DNA from: Cellulomonas soli
GTDB taxonomy: Bacteria; Actinomycetota; Actinomycetes; Actinomycetales; Cellulomonadaceae
Length of the DNA: 64,000 bases
NCBI RefSeq assembly: GCF_013409305.1
Contig: NZ_JACBZJ010000001.1
Location: forward strand, 3,038,001-3,102,000
Direction of reading: 5' to 3'
In this document: piece after piece, positions 34,140 to 42,001 of the stretch
Layout of the letters: every line of letters starts with the position of its first letter
Numbering within the stretch: the stretch's first letter is position 1
Translations under genes and position numbers: made by a program
The notes under the pieces: model-generated
What the model was told of the DNA's origin: nothing
Database searches by the model: none
The model's input: only the letters and a program-made list of their open reading frames with translations

Positions 34140-35216
34140 GTGGAACCACGCACGCGTGAGGATCTGGACCGGATCCCCGGCTACCGGCAGGGTCGCTCGG
34201 CCGGCGACGGTGGCGCCCCGAGCCACAAGCTCTCCTCCAACGAGAACCCCTACGACCCGCTGCCCTCGGTGCGGGACCGGATCGCCGAGGTGCTCGGCCG
34301 CATCAACCTCTACCCCGACATGGCCGGAGCCGTGCTGGTGCCCGAGCTCGCCCGCCTGCACGACGTCGACCCCGCACGCATCGTGCTCGGTGCCGGGTCG
34401 GTCGAGGTGGTCTCCCAGCTCATCCGCGCGACCACCGGCCCGGGCGAGGAGGTGCTGTTCGCCTGGCGTTCCTTCGAGGCGTACCCGCTGCTCGTCGTCT
34501 CGGCCGGGGCCGAGCCGGTGCAGGTGCCGCTGACCGCCGACCTGGCGCACGACCTGCCCGCCATGCTCGCCGCGATCACCGAGCGCACCCGCCTGGTCAT
34601 CGTCTGCAACCCGAACAACCCCACCGGCACCACGGTCGGCGCCGCCGCGCTGGAGGAGTTCCTCGACGCGGTGCCGCGCGACGTCGTGGTGCTGGTCGAC
34701 GAGGCCTACCGGGAGTTCGACACGTCGACCGACCGGCCGGACGGCGTGGCGCTGGCCAGGCAGCGGGACAACGTCGTGGTCGCGCACACCTTCTCCAAGG
34801 CGTACGGCTTGGCCGGCGTGCGGGTGGGCTACGCGATCGCGCCGCCGGTGGTGGCCGACGCGATGCGCAAGGTCGCGGTGCCGTTCGGCGTCACCGGGCT
34901 GGCGCAGGCCGCCGCCGCGGCGTCGCTGGAGGCGCAGGGCGAGCTGCTCGACCGGGTGCTGGCGCTGGTCGCCGAGCGCGAACGGGTCGTGCGCGCGCTG
35001 ACGGCCCAGGGCTGGGACCTGCCCCCCACCCAGGCGAACTTCGTCTGGCTGCCCACCGGCGAAGCCACGGACCGGGCGGTCGAGGTGCTCGAGCGGCACG
35101 GCATCCTGGCCCGGGCGTTCCCCGGCGAGGGTGTGCGGGTGTCCATCGGCCGCGACGAGGCCAACACCGCCGTGCTGGCCGCCTGCGCCGAGATCCTCGC
35201 GGGGGTGACGGCATGA
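34140..35216 (+). CDS. HisC-like PLP aminotransferase
   Basis: The 358-residue protein is a fold-type I aminotransferase close to histidinol-phosphate/aromatic aminotransferases: KLSSNENPYDPLPSV, VVCNPNNPTGT, VLVDEAYREF, and the PLP lysine in HTFSKAYGLAGVRVGYAI. CAGGAGA is 6 nt before the GTG start. No other histidine genes are near. It sits between peptidase genes and overlaps the second S10 gene by 4 nt, so a catabolic role converting released (perhaps aromatic) amino acids to keto acids is more likely than histidine synthesis. The substrate cannot be read from sequence. Confidence 0.9.
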   Translation: MEPRTREDLDRIPGYRQGRSAGDGGAPSHKLSSNENPYDPLPSVRDRIAEVLGRINLYPDMAGAVLVPELARLHDVDPARIVLGAGSVEVVSQLIRATTGPGEEVLFAWRSFEAYPLLVVSAGAEPVQVPLTADLAHDLPAMLAAITERTRLVIVCNPNNPTGTTVGAAALEEFLDAVPRDVVVLVDEAYREFDTSTDRPDGVALARQRDNVVVAHTFSKAYGLAGVRVGYAIAPPVVADAMRKVAVPFGVTGLAQAAAAASLEAQGELLDRVLALVAERERVVRALTAQGWDLPPTQANFVWLPTGEATDRAVEVLERHGILARAFPGEGVRVSIGRDEANTAVLAACAEILAGVTA

Positions 35217-36694
35217 CCACCCCAGCGAGCACCGGCCCGACGGGCGCGAGCCCCCAGCCGCCCGCCGACGAGCGGGAGGTCGTCACCTCCGCCGACCTGG
35301 TGCTGACCACCCCGGCGGGCGACCTGTCCTACCGGGCCGACGCCGGCCACCTGCTGGTCCGCGACGGCGCCGGGCAGCCGCTGACCACGATGTTCTACGT
35401 CGCCTACACCGCGACCGGTGACGCAGCGAGCCCGGACCGACCGGTGACCTACCTGTTCAACGGCGGTCCCGGCTCGGCCAGCCTGTGGCTCAACGTCGGC
35501 GGCTTCGGCCCGCGCCGCCCCGCGCAGCGCACCCCGCACGCCACCCCGCCCGCGCCGTACGCGATCGAGGCGAACACCCGGTCGCTGCTGCCCACCAGCG
35601 ACCTGGTGTTCCTGGACGCCCCCGGCACCGGGCACTCGCGGATCCTGGACGGCGTCGACCCGGCTCGGGTGTGGGGCGTGGACGCCGACGCCGACGTGTT
35701 CGCACGGGCGATCCTGCGGCACCTGGCCGTCACCGGGCGGTGGAACTCCCCGCGCTACCTGTTCGGCGAGTCCTACGGCACCACGCGTGCGGCGGTCGTC
35801 GCGCACCGGCTGCAGAACACGGGCCTGGACCTCAACGGCGTCGTGCTGCTGTCGACGCTGCTCGACTGGACCGCGAACCTGCCCGGGGCCGACCAGGGCT
35901 TCGTCCACCTGCTGCCGACCTTCGCCGCCACCGCCCGCTACCACGGGCGTGCCGGGCACGCCGAGCTGGGCGACGCGGCGTTCGACGCGGCGGCGATCGA
36001 CTTCGCGCAGGGGCCGTACGCGGCCGCGCTGCAGCGCGGCGACGGTCTCGACCCGGCCGAGGAGGCGCGGGTCGCCGAGGCGATGGCATCCCTCGTCGGG
36101 CTCGACGCCGGCTACCTGGCCTCCCGGCACCTGCGGGTCGGCCTGGAGGAGTTCCGCGCCCGTCTGCTGGCGGACGAGGGTCGGCTGATCGGCCGGTTCG
36201 ACACCCGGTTCGTCGCCGAGCACGCCTACGTGGTGGGCGGTGGGGCGACGGACCCCGCCACCGACGACGCAGCCACCGCCGGGGTGACCTCGGCGCTGGT
36301 CACCACGTTCGCCGACCACCTGGCGCACGACATCGGGTACGTCTCGCCGACCGCCTACGTGCCGCTGAACAACATGGTCGTCGAGCCCGCGTGGGACTGG
36401 CGGCACCGGGCCCCGGCGATCGACGAGCCGATGCCGCTGCCGAACGTCGCGCTGGACCTGTCGGCGGCCATGCGCCGCAACCCGCACCTGCGCGTGCTGG
36501 TGCTCGGTGGACGGTTCGACCTGGCGACGCCGTACCTCGGTGCACGCCACGACCTGGCGCACCTGTTCCTCGGCGAGCGGTTGCGGGCGAACGTGACCGT
36601 GCGCGCCTACGACTCGGGGCACATGGCCTTCGTGGACGACGCGGCGCTCGCGGCGATCACCGCGGACGTGAGCGCGTTCCTGCAGGGCGCGTGA
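35213..36694 (+). CDS. S10 serine carboxypeptidase-like protein 2
   Basis: The 493-residue paralog of the first S10 protein has the normal oxyanion motif YLFNGGPGSASLWLNVGGFGP, VFLDAPGTGHSRI, nucleophile Ser187 in LFGESYGTTRAAV, the Asp region LRVLVLGGRFDLATPY and the His in YDSGHMAF. It too lacks a signal peptide. It overlaps the aminotransferase by 4 nt and converges on the gntR gene. The two S10 enzymes together suggest sequential or differently specific removal of C-terminal residues from imported oligopeptides. Confidence 0.9.
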   Translation: MTTPASTGPTGASPQPPADEREVVTSADLVLTTPAGDLSYRADAGHLLVRDGAGQPLTTMFYVAYTATGDAASPDRPVTYLFNGGPGSASLWLNVGGFGPRRPAQRTPHATPPAPYAIEANTRSLLPTSDLVFLDAPGTGHSRILDGVDPARVWGVDADADVFARAILRHLAVTGRWNSPRYLFGESYGTTRAAVVAHRLQNTGLDLNGVVLLSTLLDWTANLPGADQGFVHLLPTFAATARYHGRAGHAELGDAAFDAAAIDFAQGPYAAALQRGDGLDPAEEARVAEAMASLVGLDAGYLASRHLRVGLEEFRARLLADEGRLIGRFDTRFVAEHAYVVGGGATDPATDDAATAGVTSALVTTFADHLAHDIGYVSPTAYVPLNNMVVEPAWDWRHRAPAIDEPMPLPNVALDLSAAMRRNPHLRVLVLGGRFDLATPYLGARHDLAHLFLGERLRANVTVRAYDSGHMAFVDDAALAAITADVSAFLQGA

Positions 36695-36728
36695 CGTGCG
36701 CGCAGGTGCACTGCCCCCAGGCCGCCGC

Positions 36729-37433
36729 TCAGCGGGTGGCGGCGGTGCGGTGCGCCCGCAGCACGGTGGCGAGCTCGTCCGGGTCCTGGCTGCGGATGGC
36801 CGCCACCAGGTCGCGGTGCACCTGCAGCCGTTCGTCGGACGTCGGCTCCAGGCCGATGACGCCGAGGGTGACGTCGGTCTGGCTCTCCGCGGTGATGTAG
36901 TCGACCAGGTTCCGGTAGAAGGTGCGCAGCACCACGTTCGGCGAGATCTCCGCGATCCGGCGGTGCAGCCGCCAGTTCGGGTGCAGCCCGTCGGACGGGT
37001 GCGCCCAGGTCGTCTCGAGCTCGGCGAGCAGCGCGTCCAGGTCGGCCAGGTCGGCCGCGGTGCGGTGGCGGGCGGCGTCGTGCAGCACCGCGTCGTCGAG
37101 GGCGTCGAGCACCTCGACCACGTCGTTCACCGCGGTGCCGGCCTGCCGCAGGTCCAGCACCTCGTAGGCGAGGCGGATCAGCGGGGACTGCGCCGCGACG
37201 AAGATCCCGCCGCCGGGCCCGGGGCGGACCTCGACGGCATCGCGGGCGCGCAGCACGCGCAGGGCCTCGCCGAGCGTGGCCGGGGCCACCTGGTACTCGG
37301 CGCACAGCTCGACCTTGGTGCCGATCCGGTGGCCGGGCGCCCAGCCCTGCTCGCTGATGCGGCTCTGCAGGTCGTCGGCCACGTAGTCGGCGGCGGACGC
37401 GGCCGGGCGGCTGCGGGGGCGCGGCGTGGTCAT
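36729..37433 (-). CDS. GntR family regulator (FCD type)
   Basis: The 234-residue regulator has an N-terminal winged helix (AADYVADDLQSRISEQGWAPGHRIGTKVELCAEYQVAPATLGEALRVLRARDAVEVRPGPGGGIFV) and a C-terminal helical FCD-type effector domain (AARHRTAADLADLDALLAELE, LHRRIAEISPNVVLRTFYRNLVDYI). The ATG at 37433 has GAGGGA about 8 nt upstream; an upstream in-frame start would add 37 unlikely residues. It is divergent from the thiamine-diphosphate enzyme, with operator B between them. It probably controls the peptide cluster on both sides in response to an acidic effector. Confidence 0.92.
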   Translation of the reverse strand: MTTPRPRSRPAASAADYVADDLQSRISEQGWAPGHRIGTKVELCAEYQVAPATLGEALRVLRARDAVEVRPGPGGGIFVAAQSPLIRLAYEVLDLRQAGTAVNDVVEVLDALDDAVLHDAARHRTAADLADLDALLAELETTWAHPSDGLHPNWRLHRRIAEISPNVVLRTFYRNLVDYITAESQTDVTLGVIGLEPTSDERLQVHRDLVAAIRSQDPDELATVLRAHRTAATR

Positions 37434-37524
37434 CGGGGTCTCCCTCACGGTCCTGCGGCGAGCCGGCGGTAGCCGGGTCGGTCGGGCAGGGCGCCCGGTT
37501 CGGGTGACCTGTCTTCCCAGAACA

Positions 37525-37538
37525 GTACTGATCAATAC
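37525..37538. promoter_or_regulatory. Operator B between gntR and ThDP enzyme gene
   Basis: GTACTGATCAATAC matches the perfect palindrome GTATTGATCAATAC at 13 of 14 positions. It lies in the divergent intergenic region, so it could serve autoregulation and control of the thiamine-diphosphate enzyme gene. Confidence 0.6.
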
Positions 37539-37588
37539 ACACAAATGGTGGCGCCGGCCCTCGGGTCGGCGGACGAGAGGCGAGTGAC

Positions 37589-39265
37589 ATGACGCGACAG
37601 ACCGGTGGCCAGCTCCTGGTGGCCGCGCTGCTGGCCCAGGGCGTGACCGAGGTCTTCGGCATCCCGGGCGTGCAGCTCGACGCGGCGGTCGACGCCCTGC
37701 ACGAGCGGCAGGACGTCGTCCACTTCACGTGCGTGCGCAACGAGCAGGCCGCGACCTACATGGCCGACGGCTACGCCCGCAGCTCGGGCCGCGTCGGTGT
37801 CGCGATGGTCGTCCCGGGCCCCGGGGTGCTCAACGCGCTGGCCGGCCTGGCCACCGCCTACGCCACCGGCTCGCCGGTGCTGCTGATCGCCGGGCAGATC
37901 CGCTCGGACCAGATCGGTCAGGGGTTCGGCGTGCTGCACGAGCTCCCCGACCAGACCGGCGTGCTCGAGCGGGTGACCGGGTGGACCGGGACCGCGCGCC
38001 GCGCGGCCGACATCCCCACCCTGGTGGTCGAGGCGTTCCGGCGGCTGCGCTCCGACCGGCCGCGGCCGGTGGCGATCGAGGTGCCGCCCGACGTGCTGGC
38101 CGAGGTCGTCGAGGACGTCGCGGTCCCCGCCCGGGTGGTGCGCACCCGCACCGCCCCGCCCGCCGACCAGGTGGCCGAGGCTGCCCGGCTGCTGCTCGCC
38201 GCCGAGCGTCCGCTGCTGTACGTGGGTGGCGGGATCCGGGCCTCGGACGCCGAGGCCGAGCTGGTCGCGCTGGCCGAGGCGCTCGAGGCACCGGTGCTGG
38301 TCAGCGAGAACGGTCGCGGGGCGATCGACGCCCGGCACCGGCTCGCGCTGGACTCGCTCGCGCTGCGCACGCTGCGCAAGGACGCCGACCTGGTGCTCGC
38401 CGTGGGCAGTCGGTTCGTCTCCACCTTCGGCACCCGGGTCGACACCGGCGATGCGCCGGTCGTCCTGGTCAACTCCGAGCCCGAGCACCTGGGCGGGATC
38501 CGCGAGCCGCGGCTCGCCCTGCGCGGTGACGCCCGGGCCACGCTGGCCGCCCTGGTCGCGGAGGTGACGGCACCGGGCCTGCCGCAGCGGCCGTCCCGGG
38601 AGGACGAGCTGGCGGCGGCCCGCGCGTGGGTCGCCGGCCGGCTGACCGAGATAGCCCCGCAGTGGGAGTACCTCACCGCGTTGCGCGAGGTGCTGCCCGC
38701 CGACGCGGTGCTCGTCAGCGAGTACACGCAGATCGGGTACGCGGCGAGCCTGTGCCTGCCGACCTACGGCCCGCGCGGCTACCTGGGCCCGGGCTACCAG
38801 GGCACTCTCGGCTACGGCTTCGCGACCGCCCTCGGCGCGCAGACGGCCGACCCGGACCGTGCGGTGGTCTCGGTGAACGGCGACGGCGGCTTCTCGTGGA
38901 CCCTGCAGGAGCTGTCCACCGCCAAGCGGTACGGCCTCGCGGTGGTGACGATCGTGTTCCGCGACGGGTACTTCGGCAACGTGCGGCGGATCCAGCGCGA
39001 CTCCTACGACGGCCGGGTGTTCGCCAGCGACCTGACCAACCCGGACTACCCCGCGCTCGCGGCGGCCTTCGGTATCCGGGCCGTGACCGTGCGGGACCCG
39101 GCCGGGCTGGCGTCGGCGGTGGCGGATGCCCTCGCCTCGCGTGAGCCCGTGCTCGTCGAGGTCCCGGTGGGGGAGTTCCCCTCGCCGTGGCACCTGATCC
39201 ACGAGGGGTTGCCCACGCCGGCGCCGCTCGCGCCGGGTGCCGACCGGGTCGCCCCGTCGCGCTAG
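37589..39265 (+). CDS. Thiamine diphosphate-dependent enzyme (acetolactate synthase/decarboxylase family)
   Basis: The 558-residue protein has the three-domain architecture of acetolactate synthase, benzoylformate and indolepyruvate decarboxylases: the PYR domain with catalytic Glu52 in CVRNEQAATYMADGYAR, a central domain, and the PP domain with the cofactor motif VNGDGGFSWTLQELSTAKRY and downstream FRDGYFGNVRRIQ. Given the neighbouring aminotransferase, decarboxylation of a 2-keto acid made from a peptide-derived amino acid is an attractive role. True acetolactate synthase is less likely because no small subunit or ilv genes are present. Substrate unknown. Confidence 0.85.
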   Translation: MTRQTGGQLLVAALLAQGVTEVFGIPGVQLDAAVDALHERQDVVHFTCVRNEQAATYMADGYARSSGRVGVAMVVPGPGVLNALAGLATAYATGSPVLLIAGQIRSDQIGQGFGVLHELPDQTGVLERVTGWTGTARRAADIPTLVVEAFRRLRSDRPRPVAIEVPPDVLAEVVEDVAVPARVVRTRTAPPADQVAEAARLLLAAERPLLYVGGGIRASDAEAELVALAEALEAPVLVSENGRGAIDARHRLALDSLALRTLRKDADLVLAVGSRFVSTFGTRVDTGDAPVVLVNSEPEHLGGIREPRLALRGDARATLAALVAEVTAPGLPQRPSREDELAAARAWVAGRLTEIAPQWEYLTALREVLPADAVLVSEYTQIGYAASLCLPTYGPRGYLGPGYQGTLGYGFATALGAQTADPDRAVVSVNGDGGFSWTLQELSTAKRYGLAVVTIVFRDGYFGNVRRIQRDSYDGRVFASDLTNPDYPALAAAFGIRAVTVRDPAGLASAVADALASREPVLVEVPVGEFPSPWHLIHEGLPTPAPLAPGADRVAPSR

Positions 39266-39270
39266 CCGCC

Positions 39271-39320
39271 GGCCGTCAGCGGGCCGTCAGCGGGCCGTCA
39301 GCAGGCCGTCAGCGACGGCC
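39271..39320 (+). terminator. 11-bp tandem repeats ending in terminator hairpin
   Basis: GGCCGTCAGCG is repeated four times at 11-bp spacing (39271-39314, the third copy ending in A). The last copy pairs with GACGGCC: GGCCGTC-AGC-GACGGCC (39304-39320), a 7-bp stem with a 3-nt loop. Each earlier copy could compete for the same 3' arm. It follows the thiamine-diphosphate enzyme stop by 5 nt and likely terminates it. Confidence 0.5.
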
Positions 39321-39369
39321 CGGCCACGGGAAACCTGCACGACACACCACGGATACGCCGCGATAAAGC

Positions 39370-39382
39370 GTATTGATCATAC
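39370..39382. promoter_or_regulatory. Operator C before oligopeptide importer
   Basis: GTATTGATCATAC is the palindrome GTATTGATCAATAC with one base missing. TTGATC within it can act as a -35 box, 16 nt before TACTAC (39395-39400), so a bound regulator would block the promoter of the importer operon. Confidence 0.5.
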
Positions 39383-39439
39383 TGATTTCTGTCGTACTAC
39401 CTCTGAGTGCTGTGCCCCCCGATGATCGGAGACTCCCTC

Positions 39440-40960
39440 ATGAAGCGCTCCTCTGTCCTCGTCGGCGCCGTCGTGGTGTCGGCGGCGCTCGCGTCCTGTT
39501 CGAGCGGTGGCTCGGCCGACGCCGGCACGGGCTCCGGCGACGACTCGGCCGCGATCCGGTTCGCGGTGGCCTCCGACCCCGGTGTGCTGAACCCGATCAC
39601 GAACGCCACGGCGGACGGCCAGCAGCTCGCGCTGCTCGCGTACGAGTCGCTGGTCCGACTGCCCGCGGGCGCCGCGGCCGAGGGTCTGCTGGCCACCGAC
39701 TGGCAGGTCACGCCGACCTCGGCCACCTTCACCCTCTCGCCGGACGCCACCTGCTCCAGCGGCGAGCCGCTCACCGCGAGCGACGTCAAGGCGACGTTCG
39801 ACTACGCCGCCGACGCCGCGACCGGCTCGCCGTTCCTCGACGTCTACGTGCCCTCCGAGGGCATGACGGTGGCCGCGGACGACGCTTCCGGCGTGGTGAC
39901 CTTCACGTTCGCCACCCCGCTCAGCTTCCCGCTGGAGACCGTCGGCCAGCTGCCGATCATCTGCGCCGACGGCCTCGCGGACCCCTCCACCCTCGACACC
40001 ACCACCGCGGGCACCGGCCCGTACGTGCTCGACACCGCCGACAGCGGGCTGAGCTACACCTACACGCTGCGCGACGACTACGCCGAGTCCTCGACGGCGG
40101 GCATGCCCGCGACCCTGCAGGTCGAGGTGGTCGCCGACGACGCGACCGCCGCGAACATGCTCACCACCGGTGACCTGGAGCTGGCACTGATCGGCGGCAC
40201 CGACCGCGACCGGCTCTCCGGGCAGGACCTCACCGCCGTGGACGTCTCGGCCGGTCCCGGGCGGATCTTCTTCAACCAGGCCCCGGGCCGCGCGACGAAC
40301 GACCTCGCGGTGCGCGAGGCCATCGCCCAGGCGATCGACCGCGACGCCGTCGGCTCGGTCTCCACCGGCGGGCGCGGGCAGGCGATGACCTCGCTGATGT
40401 CGAACTCGTCGAGCGTCTGCGTGGGCGAGGACAACGGGGCGTCGATCCCGGCTCACGACCCGGACGCTGCCGAGGCCACCCTGGCCGATGCCGGGATCAC
40501 GCTGAAGCTGCTCTACAACAGCGCGGGTGGCTCTGGCATCACCGCGGGCGTCGAGCTGATCCAGGAGGAGCTCGCTGCGGTGGGCGTCACGGTCGAGCTC
40601 ACACCGTCCGCGTCGTACACCGACGTGATCTTCTCGGGCGGCGACTGGGACCTGGTGTGGGCCCCGATCAGCGCCGAGCTGCCGAGCATCTGGGCGGGCA
40701 TCCTGTCCGGCGACTTCCCGCCGGACGGCGGCAACTGGACCTACAACGCCAACACCGCGTACCAGGCCGCCGTCGCCGAGGCGCAGCAGCTCTCCGGCGA
40801 GGACTCCTGCGGCGCCTGGTCCACCGCGGAGGCCGCGCTGTTCAGCAACGTCGACGTGCTGCCGCTCTGGGAGGACACCGAGACGTTCTTCGGCTCCGGC
40901 GTCGAGCTCGGCGTGAACAGCAACGGCCAGCTCCTGCCGACCACGCTGCGGGTGGGCTGA
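39440..40960 (+). CDS. Oligopeptide-binding lipoprotein (SBP family 5)
   Basis: The 506-residue protein begins MKRSSVLVGAVVVSAALASCSSGG, a lipoprotein signal with lipobox LASC, and continues as a family 5 binding protein (IRFAVASDPGVLNPITNATADGQQLALLAYESLVRL, VREAIAQAIDRDAV, DPDAAEATLADAGI). CGGAGA lies 7 nt before the ATG at 39440; an in-frame ATG 15 nt upstream would overlap that site. It starts the importer operon and is preceded by operator C. Peptide is the likely ligand given the adjoining peptidases. Confidence 0.9.
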   Translation: MKRSSVLVGAVVVSAALASCSSGGSADAGTGSGDDSAAIRFAVASDPGVLNPITNATADGQQLALLAYESLVRLPAGAAAEGLLATDWQVTPTSATFTLSPDATCSSGEPLTASDVKATFDYAADAATGSPFLDVYVPSEGMTVAADDASGVVTFTFATPLSFPLETVGQLPIICADGLADPSTLDTTTAGTGPYVLDTADSGLSYTYTLRDDYAESSTAGMPATLQVEVVADDATAANMLTTGDLELALIGGTDRDRLSGQDLTAVDVSAGPGRIFFNQAPGRATNDLAVREAIAQAIDRDAVGSVSTGGRGQAMTSLMSNSSSVCVGEDNGASIPAHDPDAAEATLADAGITLKLLYNSAGGSGITAGVELIQEELAAVGVTVELTPSASYTDVIFSGGDWDLVWAPISAELPSIWAGILSGDFPPDGGNWTYNANTAYQAAVAEAQQLSGEDSCGAWSTAEAALFSNVDVLPLWEDTETFFGSGVELGVNSNGQLLPTTLRVG

Positions 40961-40963
40961 GTC

Positions 40964-42001
40964 GTGGCCGTCGCGCTCGCCGGGGGGTCCGTGCTCACCG
41001 AGGTGCCCGTGCCCGGCGCCGACCCCTCGGCGGGCGCGCGGTCCCGCTCCATCAGCCCTTGGTGGGGCTTCCTCGCCCGCCGGCTGGGCCGGGCTGTGGT
41101 CTCGATGCTCGTCGTCGTGACCCTGGCGTTCCTGGTGCTCCGGGTCGCCGGGGGAGACCCGGTGCGCAACGCGCTGGGCCCCACGGCCTCGCCGGACCTG
41201 GTCGCCGACCGTCGCGCCCAGCTCGGGCTGGACGACCCCCTGCCCGCGCAGTACCTGGACTACGTCGCCGGGCTGCTGCGCGGGGACCTCGGGGTCTCGC
41301 TCATCACCGGCCGCTCGGTGACGGACCTCGTCGCGACCCGGCTGCCGGCCACCCTCGAGCTCGCGGCGCTCGCCTTCGCGCTCGTTCTGCTGCTCGCGAT
41401 CCCGATCGGGCTGCTCGTCGCTGTGCGCACCTACGGCGGCCGACGGCGCGGCACCGAGCTCGTGTTCACCGGGGTCACCGGGTTCCTCGCCTCGGTGCCG
41501 GACTACCTGCTCGGCGTCCTGCTCGTGGTGGTCGTCTCGGTGAACCTGCGGCTGCTGCCGGTGGCCGGCAACGGCACCGCCGCCGCGTACGTGCTGCCGG
41601 TGATCGCCCTCGCGCTGTCCTCCACCTGTGCCCTGGCCCGGATCGCGCGGGTCGAGGCGCTCGACGTGCTCGGCGAGGACTACGTGCGCACCGCTCGCTC
41701 CAAACGGCTCGGCGCCCCACGGATCTACCTGCGGCACGTGCTGCCGAACATGCTCACCGCCGTGCTCACCCTCGGCGGCAGCCTGCTCGCCACCCTGGTC
41801 ACCGGCTCCGTGCTGGTCGAGCGGGTGTTCAACTGGCCCGGCATGGGCAACGCGTTCGTCACCGCGATCACCACGCGCGACTACGGCATCGTCCAGGGGC
41901 TCGCCCTGGTCTACGCCGCGATCGTGCTGGTGGTGAACCTGCTGGTGGACGTGGTCATCGCGCTGATCGACCGGCGCAGCACCCTGATCGAGACCTCATG
42001 A
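40964..42001 (+). CDS. Oligopeptide ABC permease (DppB-like)
   Basis: The 345-residue permease has a 30-residue polar N-terminus, helix RAVVSMLVVVTLAFLVLRVAGGDPV, the loop typical of DppB, and the EAA motif RVEALDVLGEDYVRTARSKRLGAPRIYLRHVLPNML, followed by EXXFNWPGMGNAF-like sequence (VERVFNWPGMGNAFV). It begins 3 nt after the binding-protein stop and overlaps the next gene by 4 nt. Confidence 0.9.
   Translation: MAVALAGGSVLTEVPVPGADPSAGARSRSISPWWGFLARRLGRAVVSMLVVVTLAFLVLRVAGGDPVRNALGPTASPDLVADRRAQLGLDDPLPAQYLDYVAGLLRGDLGVSLITGRSVTDLVATRLPATLELAALAFALVLLLAIPIGLLVAVRTYGGRRRGTELVFTGVTGFLASVPDYLLGVLLVVVVSVNLRLLPVAGNGTAAAYVLPVIALALSSTCALARIARVEALDVLGEDYVRTARSKRLGAPRIYLRHVLPNMLTAVLTLGGSLLATLVTGSVLVERVFNWPGMGNAFVTAITTRDYGIVQGLALVYAAIVLVVNLLVDVVIALIDRRSTLIETS

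Noticed and set aside
34140-35216. Aminotransferase as the histidine-biosynthesis HisC
   Set aside because: No other his genes are near and it is embedded among peptidases; family membership stands but the biosynthetic role is not supported.
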